Shown here piece by piece: positions 25,505 to 35,510 of a stretch of DNA of 64,000 nt. Under the pieces are notes generated by a model. It did not search any database and was not told where the DNA came from. It saw nothing but the letters and a program-made list of their open reading frames with translations. Position 1 is the first letter of the stretch, and each line of letters opens with the position of its first letter. The position numbers and the translations under genes are program-made. The DNA comes from Cerrena zonata (lineage: Eukaryota > Basidiomycota > Agaricomycetes > Polyporales > Cerrenaceae): contig JASBNA010000053.1 of assembly GCA_038087015.1 (NCBI GenBank), forward strand, positions 186,001-250,000, read 5' to 3'.

Positions 25505-26340
25505 CTATGCTTCACCCATATTTTCATCAAAAACGGGCCAGAACTGCCGTACATCGCTCAACGGGTTGTTATAACTTTCTTCAAGACGGGCGAGATCATC
25601 AAGGGGAGTGATGTTCTCATCGGGTGCGCTCTTCTCGGGTGCGTATTCCGCATGGGCCGATACACGTTCATTGGAGTTCGGCCCGTCAATAACCTCGGCT
25701 CGGGGGCATGGGCAACAGTCACCCGGCGACGTATGCTCAATGTGCCATGAGCAGAGTCGACATTTCGGGCAGAGTCGACAAGTATGGGCATGTTCGTAAT
25801 GACAGCCCTGACATTGATTACATACCAGGCAGATTAGGGGTGGGGGCCCAAGCTGAGCGGCGATATTCTTGGCCGAATTCTTGCATTCCACCTCTCCATT
25901 TTCGTGCTCATGATCCCAAATACGCCCAAATCGCGCAATGTCATAACCGCATCGTGTCCTCTGTCGTCGTACATGATGGTAAGTAGATTACATATGCAGA
26001 GATAGTGCTACCGTACCTTGTCCATTAGCACGTCTTTCGCTTCCCTATTATAGCACTACTTAGAAAATGGCTTCTATGGAGCCCGATACTACTCACATGA
26101 TCTTCCGGAACTCTCGTTTATTTCGAAAGTGCTACAAGCATGGTCAGACTGTATTCCAAGGGTTTGTACAGGAAAAAACATACTAAAGAACCCATCTCTT
26201 GCCAAGCATGCACTATACGCTGCTCTGTCCACCAATGATCGGCACCGAGCTAATAATCCGGTCAGCATAAGAGTTAACGCGAATACCAAGTACTAATATA
26301 ATACAGTTTTGTAATAATCTTTACGAGGATCGAAAGCCAT
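25505..26340 (-). CDS. Type I J-like/Cys-rich protein, copy 1
   Basis: Five exons: 26305-26340, 26184-26249, 26097-26131, a 28-nt exon 26017-26044, and 25505-25960, giving about 206 residues. Exon phases match two other copies in the window. The N-terminus (KDYYKTLGADHWW, TEQRIVHAWQE, then EAKDVLMDK and GYDIARFG) follows the helix pattern of a DnaJ J-domain, but the HPD loop is missing (HFRNK in its place). A Cys/His cluster follows (ICLVC, CQGCHYEHAHTC, LCPKC, LCSWHIEH, GDCCPCP), likely binding two zinc ions. The acidic C-terminus has LARLEESYNNPLSDVRQFWP. The function is unknown; lack of HPD argues against Hsp70 co-chaperone activity. A type II relic lies divergently at 26838. Confidence 0.85.
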
Positions 26341-26837
26341 GGAGTACGACAAAAGTGAGTGGAAGAAAGTAAAGTGGTTGCGAAGCAAAGAGAAATTAGG
26401 GAATAGGACTCCACGGGGAACGCTGAGCTACCAGAATAGTGATTCCATTGACAGCGATCAATAGTAATACCATTAAGGTTTGAATGAGGAAGCGATTGTG
26501 AAATTCAGTGCTTGGTAACTCAATAGAGTTAGGGTCTAGACTACTGATGGCCATGACTAGATGAGACTTGGCTCCATTAGCCAGCCGTGATCCCTTGTCA
26601 TGTAGGTTTCGAAAATGAGAAATAAAGTTTGGATTTTCAAGTTCCTCTGGGATGCTTTCCCGATGCGTAGCCGGCCGAACGCATGAGTAACAGTAACGAG
26701 GGTGGAGCCGCTGTATTAACGTTATTGCTTTCCGCTATTCTCCAAGGGCATCTTGGTTCCGTTCTCACAGGACAGGTCCGCACAGAGCTCCCCCTCCTAC
26801 CACAAATCTTTCTTTCTACCGCCCACCGTCTCCAGCA
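26341..26837. promoter_or_regulatory. Divergent promoter of the type I/type II pair (left)
   Basis: This ~500 bp spacer separates the minus-strand type I gene from a plus-strand type II exon. In inverted orientation it matches parts of 57835-58369: both contain CGTTA...CAGCGCCTCCAC- or CAGCGGCTCCACC-like sequence, ACTCATGCGTTCGGCCGGCTA or its relative, and a following G-rich stretch. Conservation of the spacer with both flanking starts suggests a shared control region. Confidence 0.5.
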
Positions 26838-26879
26838 ATGTCTGCCTCCCCATCCGACCACCAAACATACTACCAAATG
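26838..26879 (+). pseudogene. Type II J-like gene, first-exon relic
   Basis: ATG 26838 opens MSASPSDHQTYYQM, nearly the same as exon 1 of the type II gene at 57790-57834 (MSTSPSDDDRTYYQM). The donor is changed from GGTAATG to GGGAATG, and directly afterwards the sequence turns into an inverted KDZ transposase fragment. The rest of the gene is missing, so this marks a rearrangement breakpoint at about 26880. Confidence 0.75.
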
Positions 26880-26884
26880 GGAAT

Positions 26885-27840
26885 GTTGTCATTGCCGTAT
26901 CGATCTCTATCGTCTCGCTTTGAACCCGACGACCCGAAAGCCGTACCAGATGTACGATTGGTGCGCGTGAAGATGAACCGGCAAGCGGGGATGAGCTTTC
27001 CATTGAGGATGATATCATAGGCGATGAAGCTATTATTGGTGAGGATTGTAGCAATGGAGAGGATGATGGCAATGGAGAGGATATTCCAACAGGGGATGCT
27101 GAAGGAAGTCCTAATGGAGATGTCTCATATCGTTCATCATCATTATATTCCAAAATTCTCCCTTCTGCAATGTCTGGCATTGTCACTACATCGCCAAATA
27201 AAATATCGAGGCACAGCACAGACAATGGTGCTGACATTGTGCTTCCATTTAGCGATGTTCTCCCAAGCAGCTGTGTATCCACGGGCGATAGCCCGGGTAC
27301 AGGCCGAAGATCTATTTCGGGCGGACATGATGGGGGATGGGTTCGGGCGATGATCTTGGAGCCGGTGGAGACGAAATCGGTGGGGTGGTTGATCGACTGG
27401 ATGGCTGTAATGGAGGAACAGGAAGCGTCTGTGAGAACAATTGCAAAGGGGGAGAAGGGCGAAGCTGCAAAGGGGAGGCTTCATACGAATTGGAATATTC
27501 ACATTCCCAAAATTGGCTCTGAGGCTGGAATTGATATTGCGGTGCCGTCGAGCATCGGTACGGTATGATTGATGGGTGGACCTTCGGGCGAGTGATTTCC
27601 ATTGATACCGGGCGAGTGATTAACATTCTCAATGTCTCCTTGGGAGGGGCGGTGGGTCCGCTCAGGTAGTCCTTGGTGACGCGATCCATATTATGGGCAC
27701 AATGATCCGCCCTGTCCGAGATTGAGGGTAAGGCCCGCATCGTGCAGAGCTAGGAAATAAAAATAGCTTTCATTCCAGCAAAATATTCGATGAAACGGTT
27801 GTCGTTGATGAGACTCGCAGAGACGGATAGTGCAAAATAT
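26885..27840 (-). pseudogene. KDZ transposase N-terminal fragment (copy 3)
   Basis: The minus strand resembles the N-terminus of the KDZ protein at 48790. It shows a CxC2-like stretch (SHQRQPFHRI, then DAGLTLNLGQGGSLCP, followed by an in-frame TAA) and then the Ser/Pro-rich linkers (SNSYEASPLQLRP, RYETSPLGLPS). At least one cluster cysteine is replaced (FCTIRLC against FCTHC). The frame is broken several times, and the catalytic core and C-terminus are absent. It is joined head-to-head with a type II exon relic. Confidence 0.75.
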
Positions 27841-28226
27841 TCAAGGACTACAGAAACAATGTATAATAGCACCGGTAAGGGAACAATACAAGCTGCATAT
27901 CAAGAATTATTCTAGGAGGTATGTACAATCCAAGAAACGACTATCGAGTCCAAGAAAAAGTGGTACAATTGTTACTACAATTCAAGAAACAACTATCAAG
28001 ATCAAGGAACTAAAGAGGGGTGAGTTGTAGATGTGTTTGGAGTTCATCATCGATATCTATCAAGCAAATGGTCGAAAGTAGCGTAGTGAGAGGAACATGA
28101 GCCACCCGAACGTGGAGATTGCATCTGTGGTGTTTGAAAGACCATAAGTGGATGTTGGCAGAATGAGACAGCGAGCGACCATTGATAAGATAGTTACATA
28201 CCTTCCACGGCACAGCCGCAAGAAAA
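27841..28226. other. Intergenic with a short direct repeat
   Basis: No gene is supported. A ~25-bp word (CAAGAAAC-A/G-ACTATC) occurs twice, near 27930 and 27985. Confidence 0.5.
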
Positions 28227-29199
28227 TCACTCACTGCTGCCCCACTCTGACTCCTCCTCATGTGTGGCATGCTCCTTGGTATCCAAATCCATTCGGGTTA
28301 GTTCGAGCTGGATGATCTTCCCCCCTTGTTTTTCAAGCTGTTTGTGTAACGCCTCCCGACTGAACCTTCCAAACTCCATCGGGTCCGATGGTCCGGCTTG
28401 TGATGAAGAACCTTCCATAGGGTCCAGACGAGGTTGGCGAGAGGTGGACGCAGTCAGCTCATGGGACCGTGCAACTCTAACGCCTGGTCGGGATGACTGA
28501 CCCGAGGCACGATTGGTGAATGAAGTTGCACGTCGCCCTCTAGAGATCACTGGTATGGTGATATGAGAGCGTGTTATGGAGTCCGGATCACGATATGTAC
28601 CGACGTTATCTTCCTCGACGTTGGGTGTGATCATCGCTCGTCCTGCAAGTCCTCTTTGCGGCCTTGCGATATCTTCGACGCGTAGTTCTCCACGAGCTCG
28701 CCTCTTGGATTGAGTATCTTCCTCGCGTTCGGCTAGTGCACGATCGGCTGATCGTCTTTTTGCTGCAAAGCGACGCGGCGGGCCTATCCGCCTGATGCCA
28801 CCAGCCGGGGCAGGAGAACGAGAATCACGACGCTGTTCCAACGTTCGGATTTCTAAGTTGGGATTCTGTGGAGCCAAAAAACTGGCGTATGGTCTATAGT
28901 CCTCTACCCAGATGTCTTCCACATGTCCATACAGCAGTGACATCCCCTCATCTACTTCCTCCTACGTGCCTCTGTCTCTAAAGCGATTCAAATTCGCTCC
29001 ACTCTGATTTTCACAGTGTAATTAGTCGTCATTATTCCAGCATGAAAGCACTTACCACGATGGGTAGTACTGATTCGAAGAAGGTCAAGGCAGACACGGA
29101 TCCCATGCGGTGGAGATGGACCATTGCCAGCGCCCAGTTTTTGAAAGTAGTTCTCCTGTAATCGGGATTTGCATCCACCTCAGATTTGATTCTTTGCAT
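28227..29199 (-). CDS. Family A-D protein, member A
   Basis: Two exons: 29056-29199 and 28227-28961, joined across a 94-nt intron (GTAAGT...ACGTAG) in frame, about 292 residues. The N-terminus (FKNWALAMVHLHRMG, then FFESVLPIV) and the following EGMSLLYGHVEDIW...PYASFLAP match three other genes in the window (30621, 31942, 53644). The middle is basic and low complexity (AAKRRSADRALAE, QSKRRARGE), possibly a nuclear localisation signal. The C-terminus is a short predicted coiled coil (REALHKQLEKQGGKIIQLEL) with an acidic end. I recognise no known family. A nearer acceptor (AATCAG at about 29005) would bring in an in-frame stop, which is why the longer intron was chosen. Confidence 0.7.
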
Positions 29200-29787
29200 G
29201 TCGATCGGAGATAGATTCTAATAGAGAGGACGGTGAGGAGATGGTAGTTGATACTTCAAAATGTTGCTGCGCAGCTCACCACAAGCGGTCTTGATTCATC
29301 CTTACGACAACTTGCCTGATACAGTCATATTCTACTGCCAGTGCACTACGTCATGGGAGAATCACATCGATCACTTGTCAAATACTGCCGGATACGGGCC
29401 GTATAAGTATACAGGGTCTTATGTCAGGTGAATGAGTAAAGGTTCAAACTAACAAGAGAACCCCAGAATGTAGATAGACGTGTGAGGATCCCAGACTTCG
29501 ACATGGTACAATTTGAGACTAAAACTTCAACTAACTTAAAGTACACGCCAAATTTTTGAGACTTTCTGAGCCTGAGTGTAGAGAATATCGAATTGACTTG
29601 CCGCAAACCTGGGCCCGACTTGAACTTACCGTTATATTTTGATGTTTTAAACAACCTGCCGCAAAATGAACAAAATGACGAAGTGATCCGCCGTGGGACC
29701 GCCAGATTAGTGCCGCCCAGGTCATTATTGAACACTATATTACCCACATGGACGGCCGGCCGATTCATTCTCACCCGGCCGGTGAAG
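29200..29787. other. Intergenic, no gene supported
   Basis: Open frames on the minus strand (29424-29795) and plus strand show no motifs. GGCCGG and CCCGA words increase towards the integrase fragment. Confidence 0.4.
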
Positions 29788-30060
29788 TCAAACACACCCG
29801 ATAATGTGGCTTATGGGCGGAAGGTAGGGCATATACGCATACGTCAGTTCAAATGGCGCATACCCGGCAGAGGCACTCCTGCATGCTTTCAAAAGAAACA
29901 CAGCCGTGGGCAGGCCATCGACCCTGTCGGTCTGCGTCGAACTCACCACGCATCGCAAGATCTCTGCAACGACACGATTGGCACACTTGGATACTCCGTC
30001 CATCGGGGGATGGAACGCGGTCGATATTCACAATCTCGGCCGTGGCATGCGTGCAATTTA
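29788..30060 (-). pseudogene. Ty3/Gypsy integrase fragment
   Basis: A minus-strand frame carries VSKCANRVVAEILRCVVS, then DRVDGLPTAVF and GYAPFELTYAYMPYLP. This is the well-known stretch of Ty3/Gypsy integrases after the catalytic core (HPQTDG.sERaNR...W.D.LP..EfA.N...s.STGyaPFeL.YG). The expected HPQTDG is degraded to PSPDG, and other key residues are altered. No reverse transcriptase, gag or LTR is seen nearby, so it is an old fragment. Confidence 0.72.
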
Positions 30061-30620
30061 CTCCTGAAAGTCAATGTGGACCGGGCACGACGGAATCGGG
30101 CTGACAAAAATGACAATATCGGCGATCAATCGTAAGTCCCTATGGTTATGCAGAGTAGGGCCCCGTTGTGGCGGCAAATGGGGGATGTTCAATTAGTTTG
30201 CCCAGCATTACGTCTTCTCTGACGCTGCGAAGTATGACGAGGTCATCGGCATCTTTTTGGGGGTTGGGCTCGTTGGTGATACACTAGACCCTATGTCAGG
30301 GTTGACACTGCCTTTCTGGTATTGCCTCATCAACCAGGTCGTTGAGGGATTGAGCAATCCTGCTGGATGCCTTTATTTTATCCTTCAACTTTATGCGAAT
30401 GCAAGCAGGATGTTCGCTTGGTACACTGTACATTCATTTGAAGCACCTCTCGCCGACGATCGCCCTCTAACAATAGGTAGGTCTGCTGATACATAGCAGT
30501 ACTTGTGAGTAGACTGACTACGTGCGACTGCGAGGTACAAACGAGAAAATGCATCAACCACTACACATGTATCCAACAAAACTTGCAATGGTAGTAAAGA
30601 CCAATAAGCCCCCTTCTTGT
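30061..30620. other. Intergenic, no gene supported
   Basis: A 79-codon plus-strand frame at 30257-30496 has no motif, conserved partner or splice support. Confidence 0.4.
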
Positions 30621-31580
30621 CTAATGATTTGAGTCATCCGCCGTCTGTTGTAGAAAGCTGCGAATCTCATATATGCTCTCCCTCCTAACCAGTATGTCCT
30701 GAACTAATTGCATCTCCTGCAACTCGAGCTCCACAAGTTCATACCGCTGTTCTTCAAGGATACTGTCCAAAATTGGCTTGCTATAGTTAGCAAATATCTC
30801 GGATAGATTTCGAGTGATTATGTGAGTATTGGAAGGACCGGACAGCTGCTGTGAGCGAAGTGGCCTATACTGGGTCTCAGCAGCTACGCCTCGCTGGTTG
30901 ACGGATGCTACGCTAGCTTGGTCTCAACATTGCAACGAGGATTCTTTAATGAAGGATTCACAATGATGAATGGAACTAAATACCTGACTGTCTCCCGTCC
31001 AGTGTTACCGGCAGCACATTTTTGATTCGCTCCGGTGCTGACGGATTAACCGTTGAACCCGACGGGATGGGTCTCGATGCAGCGACGGCGGTGACACGGT
31101 TGGACGACTCCCGTGACGATCGCGGTGACTCTGAGCTTCTTAAAGGCGAGGTTGGACCCCTAAGCGGAGTGTGACGGACGCCTGAAACATTTGCCTGTGA
31201 AGGGTCAAGAATGGGAGTTCCAGGTAGGAAGAGTGGTGTTAGGCATCCGGCGATGGAACACCACTCATCTGTCCAATTTTCTCGCACGTAGTCGCGTAAG
31301 AGTTTGCAGCCTAGATCTACGTCGTCGTCGCCTACTGTCTTCCAAGCTACCTCCAGATGTGCATGGTCCTTGTCAGAGTAATGTTACTTATAAGCATGTA
31401 TGCTATGAAGTGCACTATGGAATCACTCACCAAGATTGGAAGCACATACGTGAACCACATTTTTGAGTGGATCTGTCTCCTTCGATGGCCGTCTATCCAA
31501 CTTTGCGCCCATCCTCGGAATGATGAAATGGTCGGGCTGCTGGTTGGTATGTTGTTTTCCGTATCAGTGGTGGATGGCAT
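30621..31580 (-). CDS. Family A-D protein, member B
   Basis: Three exons read on the minus strand from ATG 31580. Exon 1 holds FRGWAQSWIDGHRRRQIHSK and WFTYVLPIL. After a ~60-nt GTGAGT...GACAAG intron, exon 2 holds CKLLRDYVRENWTDEW...CLTPL and a Ser/Pro/Arg-rich linker. After a GTATTT...ACCAAG intron, exon 3 ends in a coiled coil (RYELVELELQEMQLVQDILV, then YEIRSFLQQ) and TAG at 30621-30623. The total is about 255 residues. The order of blocks is the same as in members A, C and D. The start lies about 360 bp from the divergent start of member C, so the pair probably shares a promoter. The function is unknown. Confidence 0.72.
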
Positions 31581-31941
31581 GATGATAGTGGCGATGAAAC
31601 AGACACTCTGAACCCTATTTGAATTTGAATACCCTTGTTCGGAGTTATCATCTGAACGAGGATCCTAGCCGTAGAACGCTCGTTACAATGAATACCGGCC
31701 TGTGAGGCCTGAGGCTAGCTCTGAAACATCACTACTTCGCTGCTTGCCACGTTTGGCGTCCTCGGCAAATATGACGTAAAAAGGGAAGCTGTTTCCCACC
31801 ACGAACGTCGGTTGCAGCCGAAGCCCTAAAACTCCGGGCGCTCACATATCAAGCGTTGTTGAACTCTATTTCAGTAGGCTCAATATACGTAGGTCGTCGC
31901 ACTCATCGTCTATCTCTGCCCAAACACTACCATTATCTTCA
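31581..31941. promoter_or_regulatory. Divergent promoter of members B and C
   Basis: About 360 bp separates the two divergent starts. It holds no other frame and no clear TATA box. Confidence 0.4.
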
Positions 31942-33303
31942 ATGCGCCACTCAATGTCTGGAACAACTTTCACACCTGATGCCCCTTCCAAAGATACTTC
32001 TCAACAAATACATACGTTCCGGGAATGGGCTGAAACTGTGATCAACAAGCATCGATCGGGAAGGCAAACAGACGTTGCTTGGTTTGCATACCTGAAGGCA
32101 GTTGTGGTCCGTTGTACAGTCCCCTGCAATATACAAAGTGGAGTATGATAACTGATAACACATAGTGCGACTCAAATATGAGCAATTTACGAGCTCGTTG
32201 GGGCGATAGCGAGGTAGTCGGCGGTATGGAGATGTTGCAAGCGTATATAAGGGTGAACTGGAGGGATGACTGGGGGATGATCGCTGACTTTCTGACACCG
32301 ACTGATGTGGCACCCATCCCAGATCCAGATGTGCAGCCCATATTTCCCGAAGACCATGCTCGGGTCAGGGAGGCAGTCCAGAATCAGCAAAAGTCAGTGG
32401 GGGATACTAATCCCGTACAGTCATATGAAGGGCCCGTGACCCGTAAGAGAGCCCGGGAACAGTCGGGAACTGAGGTACTTGGAGATATATCGCCCACACG
32501 TGCACCTGCCGCATCAAAACGAGCGAGCAAGTCTGCAGACTCGATGAAACGTGCAACCAAGGTGTCAGTAGATATCCCAAGGTATAAAGCATTGTTATCA
32601 AGTAAGTATCGCATTTTGACCGACATCTGTAATCTAACTTCATGTATATAAAGAGCCCCCGAAATCTGACGGCCGGCCGAACGAGCCCAGCCTCCCCGCC
32701 ATCGCCGCAGCTTCATCTGGAGCATCAACCTCCTGAGTTGGCGTCACAAAGAAACTGGACGATGCACGTCTTTCTCATTCGGCTCCCACAAGTATGATGG
32801 ACTGCAATGGCTCCATTCATCTTCAATCTGCTACAGCCGCGGGAGACTCTACAGTGGGAGCCGATGTCTTGAATGCCTTCCCGGTACTTGCGGCCGGTAC
32901 CACAGGGAGTACGAGTATTAATCTATTGGAGACAAACGTCTCCACGCGTCTTGGCTATCCCTCTGAGGATTTGAACTTCACTCCTCAGGCACCTCGCGTA
33001 GGCGCACCCCGCCTTGCCTCATCAAATTCCGCCCCGGCCACTCTCGCGCATCCACTTGCTGGATACAGTCGGCGAGCGTTGGAGGTACGGCTGAAGAATC
33101 AGGAACGAGAGCTATTGGATATGGAGATTCAACGGATGGATGTGGAGAATTATATATGGGCGAAGAAGGCGAGCATTCAAGATTTGCAGGACTACCTCCG
33201 CTCGGCCGCACGATCATCGTCTCGGGACGCAGACGTGCATGATAGTGATTTACACCAGCATTTGACCCCCTCCCACTCGAAAGGGAAGGAGAAGGCCCAT
33301 TAG
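31942..33303 (+). CDS. Family A-D protein, member C
   Basis: Exon 1 (from ATG 31942) has HTFREWAETVINKHRSGRQ and FAYLKAVV. An intron with a weak donor (GTCCGT...CACATAG) leads to exon 2 with GGMEMLQAYIRVNWRDDW, then DFLTPTDV. After a GTAAGT...ATAAAG intron the frame runs into TGA at 32734-32736 and is then open without a break to TAG at 33303. The last part has a coiled coil: RALEVRLKNQERELLDMEIQ, then DLQDYLRSAA. Block order matches A, B and D. The TGA is either a nonsense change or lies in an unrecognised intron (a GTTGGC...CCACAAG option exists), so this member may be non-functional. Confidence 0.65.
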
Positions 33304-33522
33304 ACAGCTGTTGGCTTACTTGAGCTATCTTGAAGATGATGCTACTTGCTACGCCTCTCTCATGTGCTAAGATAATGGACAACAATTTTTGTAATACGGT
33401 AGATAGTCGAATATACGGAGTTCGAGAATAATAGCGTAAACAAGTGTTTGTGCGAGTGTATTTTTACAATGCGTAGATATTCCTATACAATGTAGGAGGA
33501 TAGCGATGCGTTTGGAGACTAT

Positions 33523-35298
33523 CTACTCAGACATTTCAACATCCTCCTCCGCCCGAGTATCCAATTTGTTGTCTAGATGCCCAAACATTCCATAGTTGAA
33601 CTGGTCATAGGTTCGCACCTCGAGTTCTGCGATCCTCCGCTCCAGATCCAGCATGACTTCAACAGTGTTTGTTATCGCCTGCGCATGCGTCGTGGTCCTT
33701 GGCGGCTGTAGCAGTGAGTTGGAGGGAATGCGGGGAAGAGTCGCATATGGCAGGTTGTAAGTGTTGTCATAGATAGCTGGGTTGATACTGCACGTCTGAA
33801 GCATCTTTAGACTTTCAATACCAGCAACACCGGAGAGGTAATTGGTCCATTGAAGCGTTTTAACTTCGGCTGTCATGTCAGCCTTACCATCCAATCAGAT
33901 CTGCATCGAGATAGAATGCACATGACTTACCTGCTCATTCTCCTGTCTGGGTCCCAGGTTTGTCCACTCAACAGGGGGATCATGCGAGAGCTCACTACGT
34001 TCAACCAGCTGCGTCGGGGTCTGCGAACAAACATCAGCTATGGACAGTATTTGCGCAGGTGGATTACCCAACCGATTCCTCGGGCTCCTCCCACCATCCT
34101 GGGTTTAAAGACATTTCAAATGCGGCAAATGTCATCTCATCGGGGTCAACCAGTTTCTGCGCAATGTGGGTCCGCAATTTTTGAGGGGCGTTGACGATTT
34201 CAGCCAGATAGGTTGGAGGCTCATATAGATGACTGTATCGCAGAAACCATATCTCCAACGCATGGTCTTGCCGATATCTCTCTGACAAGGGCCGTTTAGG
34301 CTCCGGTGATGCAACCAAGCGAGGTGGATGGACAACATTTGGATAGTCAGAGGCGCTATCATAAGCCGTCGAAGCGTTACGCGAAGGTCCATCTTGCATA
34401 CCAGGACTTCGCAACCTTCCACCGAATCTGAAAGGGCTGGTCGGCTGGATTGCAAGAGGATCGGCTTCAGGATCGTTCGTAGGATGTTCGAACGGAGGGG
34501 TATCGTCCCGACCTAGCCTTGGCAGGTGGCTCCCGAAGCTAAACGGGCTGGTAGGCTGGATTGCAAGTGGGTCTGCGACGTCGGCGTCAAGATCGTATGT
34601 CGGAAATTTTGGTGAAGGGCCATCGTCAGCATCCAGCCTTGGTAAGCTACCACCAAAGCGGAAAGGACTGGTTGGCACGAATGCGAGAGGATCGGCTACG
34701 TCATCATCGGGATCGTGTGTGGGTGAACGATGGCCACCAAAGCTGAACGGGCTAGTGGGGTCGATTTCGAGAGTGTCAGCCATGTCCGCATCAAGGTCAT
34801 CCACAGGATAGCAGGATGAGCTGCCATTATCAGCACCCATCCTTGGTAAGCTACCACCAAAGATAAACGGGCTGGTAGGCTCGACAAAGAGAGGGTCGGC
34901 TTCAGAATCCTCCATCTCACTCAATGCTAACGAGGACTCTTTCCTGCTATATACGATTGTTAGATCTGCAGCGATGCGGGTGTGGTGAGCGGGGTAAATT
35001 ACCCACCGGTTTGTTGCATGGATTGTATCACCCTCAGGACTGGTATCTATCGAAGTGCTGTATTATATAGCTAATGTTAAGAAAGCGAGGTTCCACTCAT
35101 ACCTATTGAAGACCTCTGCACCGTACCGGGGAATATTCGCTCACCGGTCATTCTGCCCGCTATAGTGTATACAGTGCCCAAGTTGTGAAATGATTGGGCT
35201 ATCTTCAACTCTTCCTCGACGTTGTAGTTTATAAGATCTTTATTACTTTTCGGCGGAGATTTAGCTTTTCTGGATTTACCTTTCTTCTTCCGCGCCAT
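33523..35298 (-). CDS. Protein H with PTSPFxFGG repeats
   Basis: A multi-exon minus-strand gene from ATG 35298 to a stop at 33523. It starts very basic (MARKKKGKSRKAKSPPKSNK), and small exons (THATNR-type) lead into the main exon. That exon carries five repeats of AD-x-L-x3-PTSPFxFGG spaced by Asp-rich linkers (34430-34910). A non-repeat region follows (HALEIWFLRYSHLYEPPTYL, then MSLNPGWWEEPEE). Further exons give LVERSELSHDPPVEWTNLG and a C-terminal coil with LDLERRIAELEV. I recognise no family. The repeated TSP sites look like proline-directed phosphorylation sites; this is inference. The start is about 210 bp from the divergent gene E. Confidence 0.65.
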
Positions 35299-35510
35299 AC
35301 GAACCAATACTAGCTCAAGGTTGATTGCAGAGTTTGACGCGGCCAGGATTTCACGAGGCCATGCATGTTCGGGTAAGATAGGAACCTCCCGAGCGACTAC
35401 GCGCTTACGAAAGCGCCATTCAAGTGACAACTTACTTCCTACTACCGTTGGAAAACAGTTCGCATACTACCACCCGCGCTACCCAAAGCTCCCCAATTCC
35501 TCTATATACT
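35299..35510. promoter_or_regulatory. Divergent promoter of genes H and E
   Basis: A compact spacer of about 210 bp between two oppositely oriented start codons. A TATATACTATG step lies directly before the gene E start. Confidence 0.4.

Larger units (their letters stand above)
21920..26885. repeat. Left inverted-repeat arm
   Basis: This arm matches the reverse complement of the right arm in order: 21920-22370 with 62500-62899, 22371-23063 with 61696-62513, 23100-23440 with 61310-61630, 24890-25020 with 61190-61320, 25010-25130 with 59570-59690, 25505-26340 with 58370-59205, and the divergent promoter 26341-26837 with 57835-58369. It carries an extra segment at about 23500-24880 that the right arm lacks. 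Confidence 0.75.

Noticed and set aside
29424..29795. Extension of the Ty3/Gypsy fragment into a longer polyprotein
   Set aside because: The neighbouring minus-strand frame shows no chromodomain, reverse transcriptase or LTR features.
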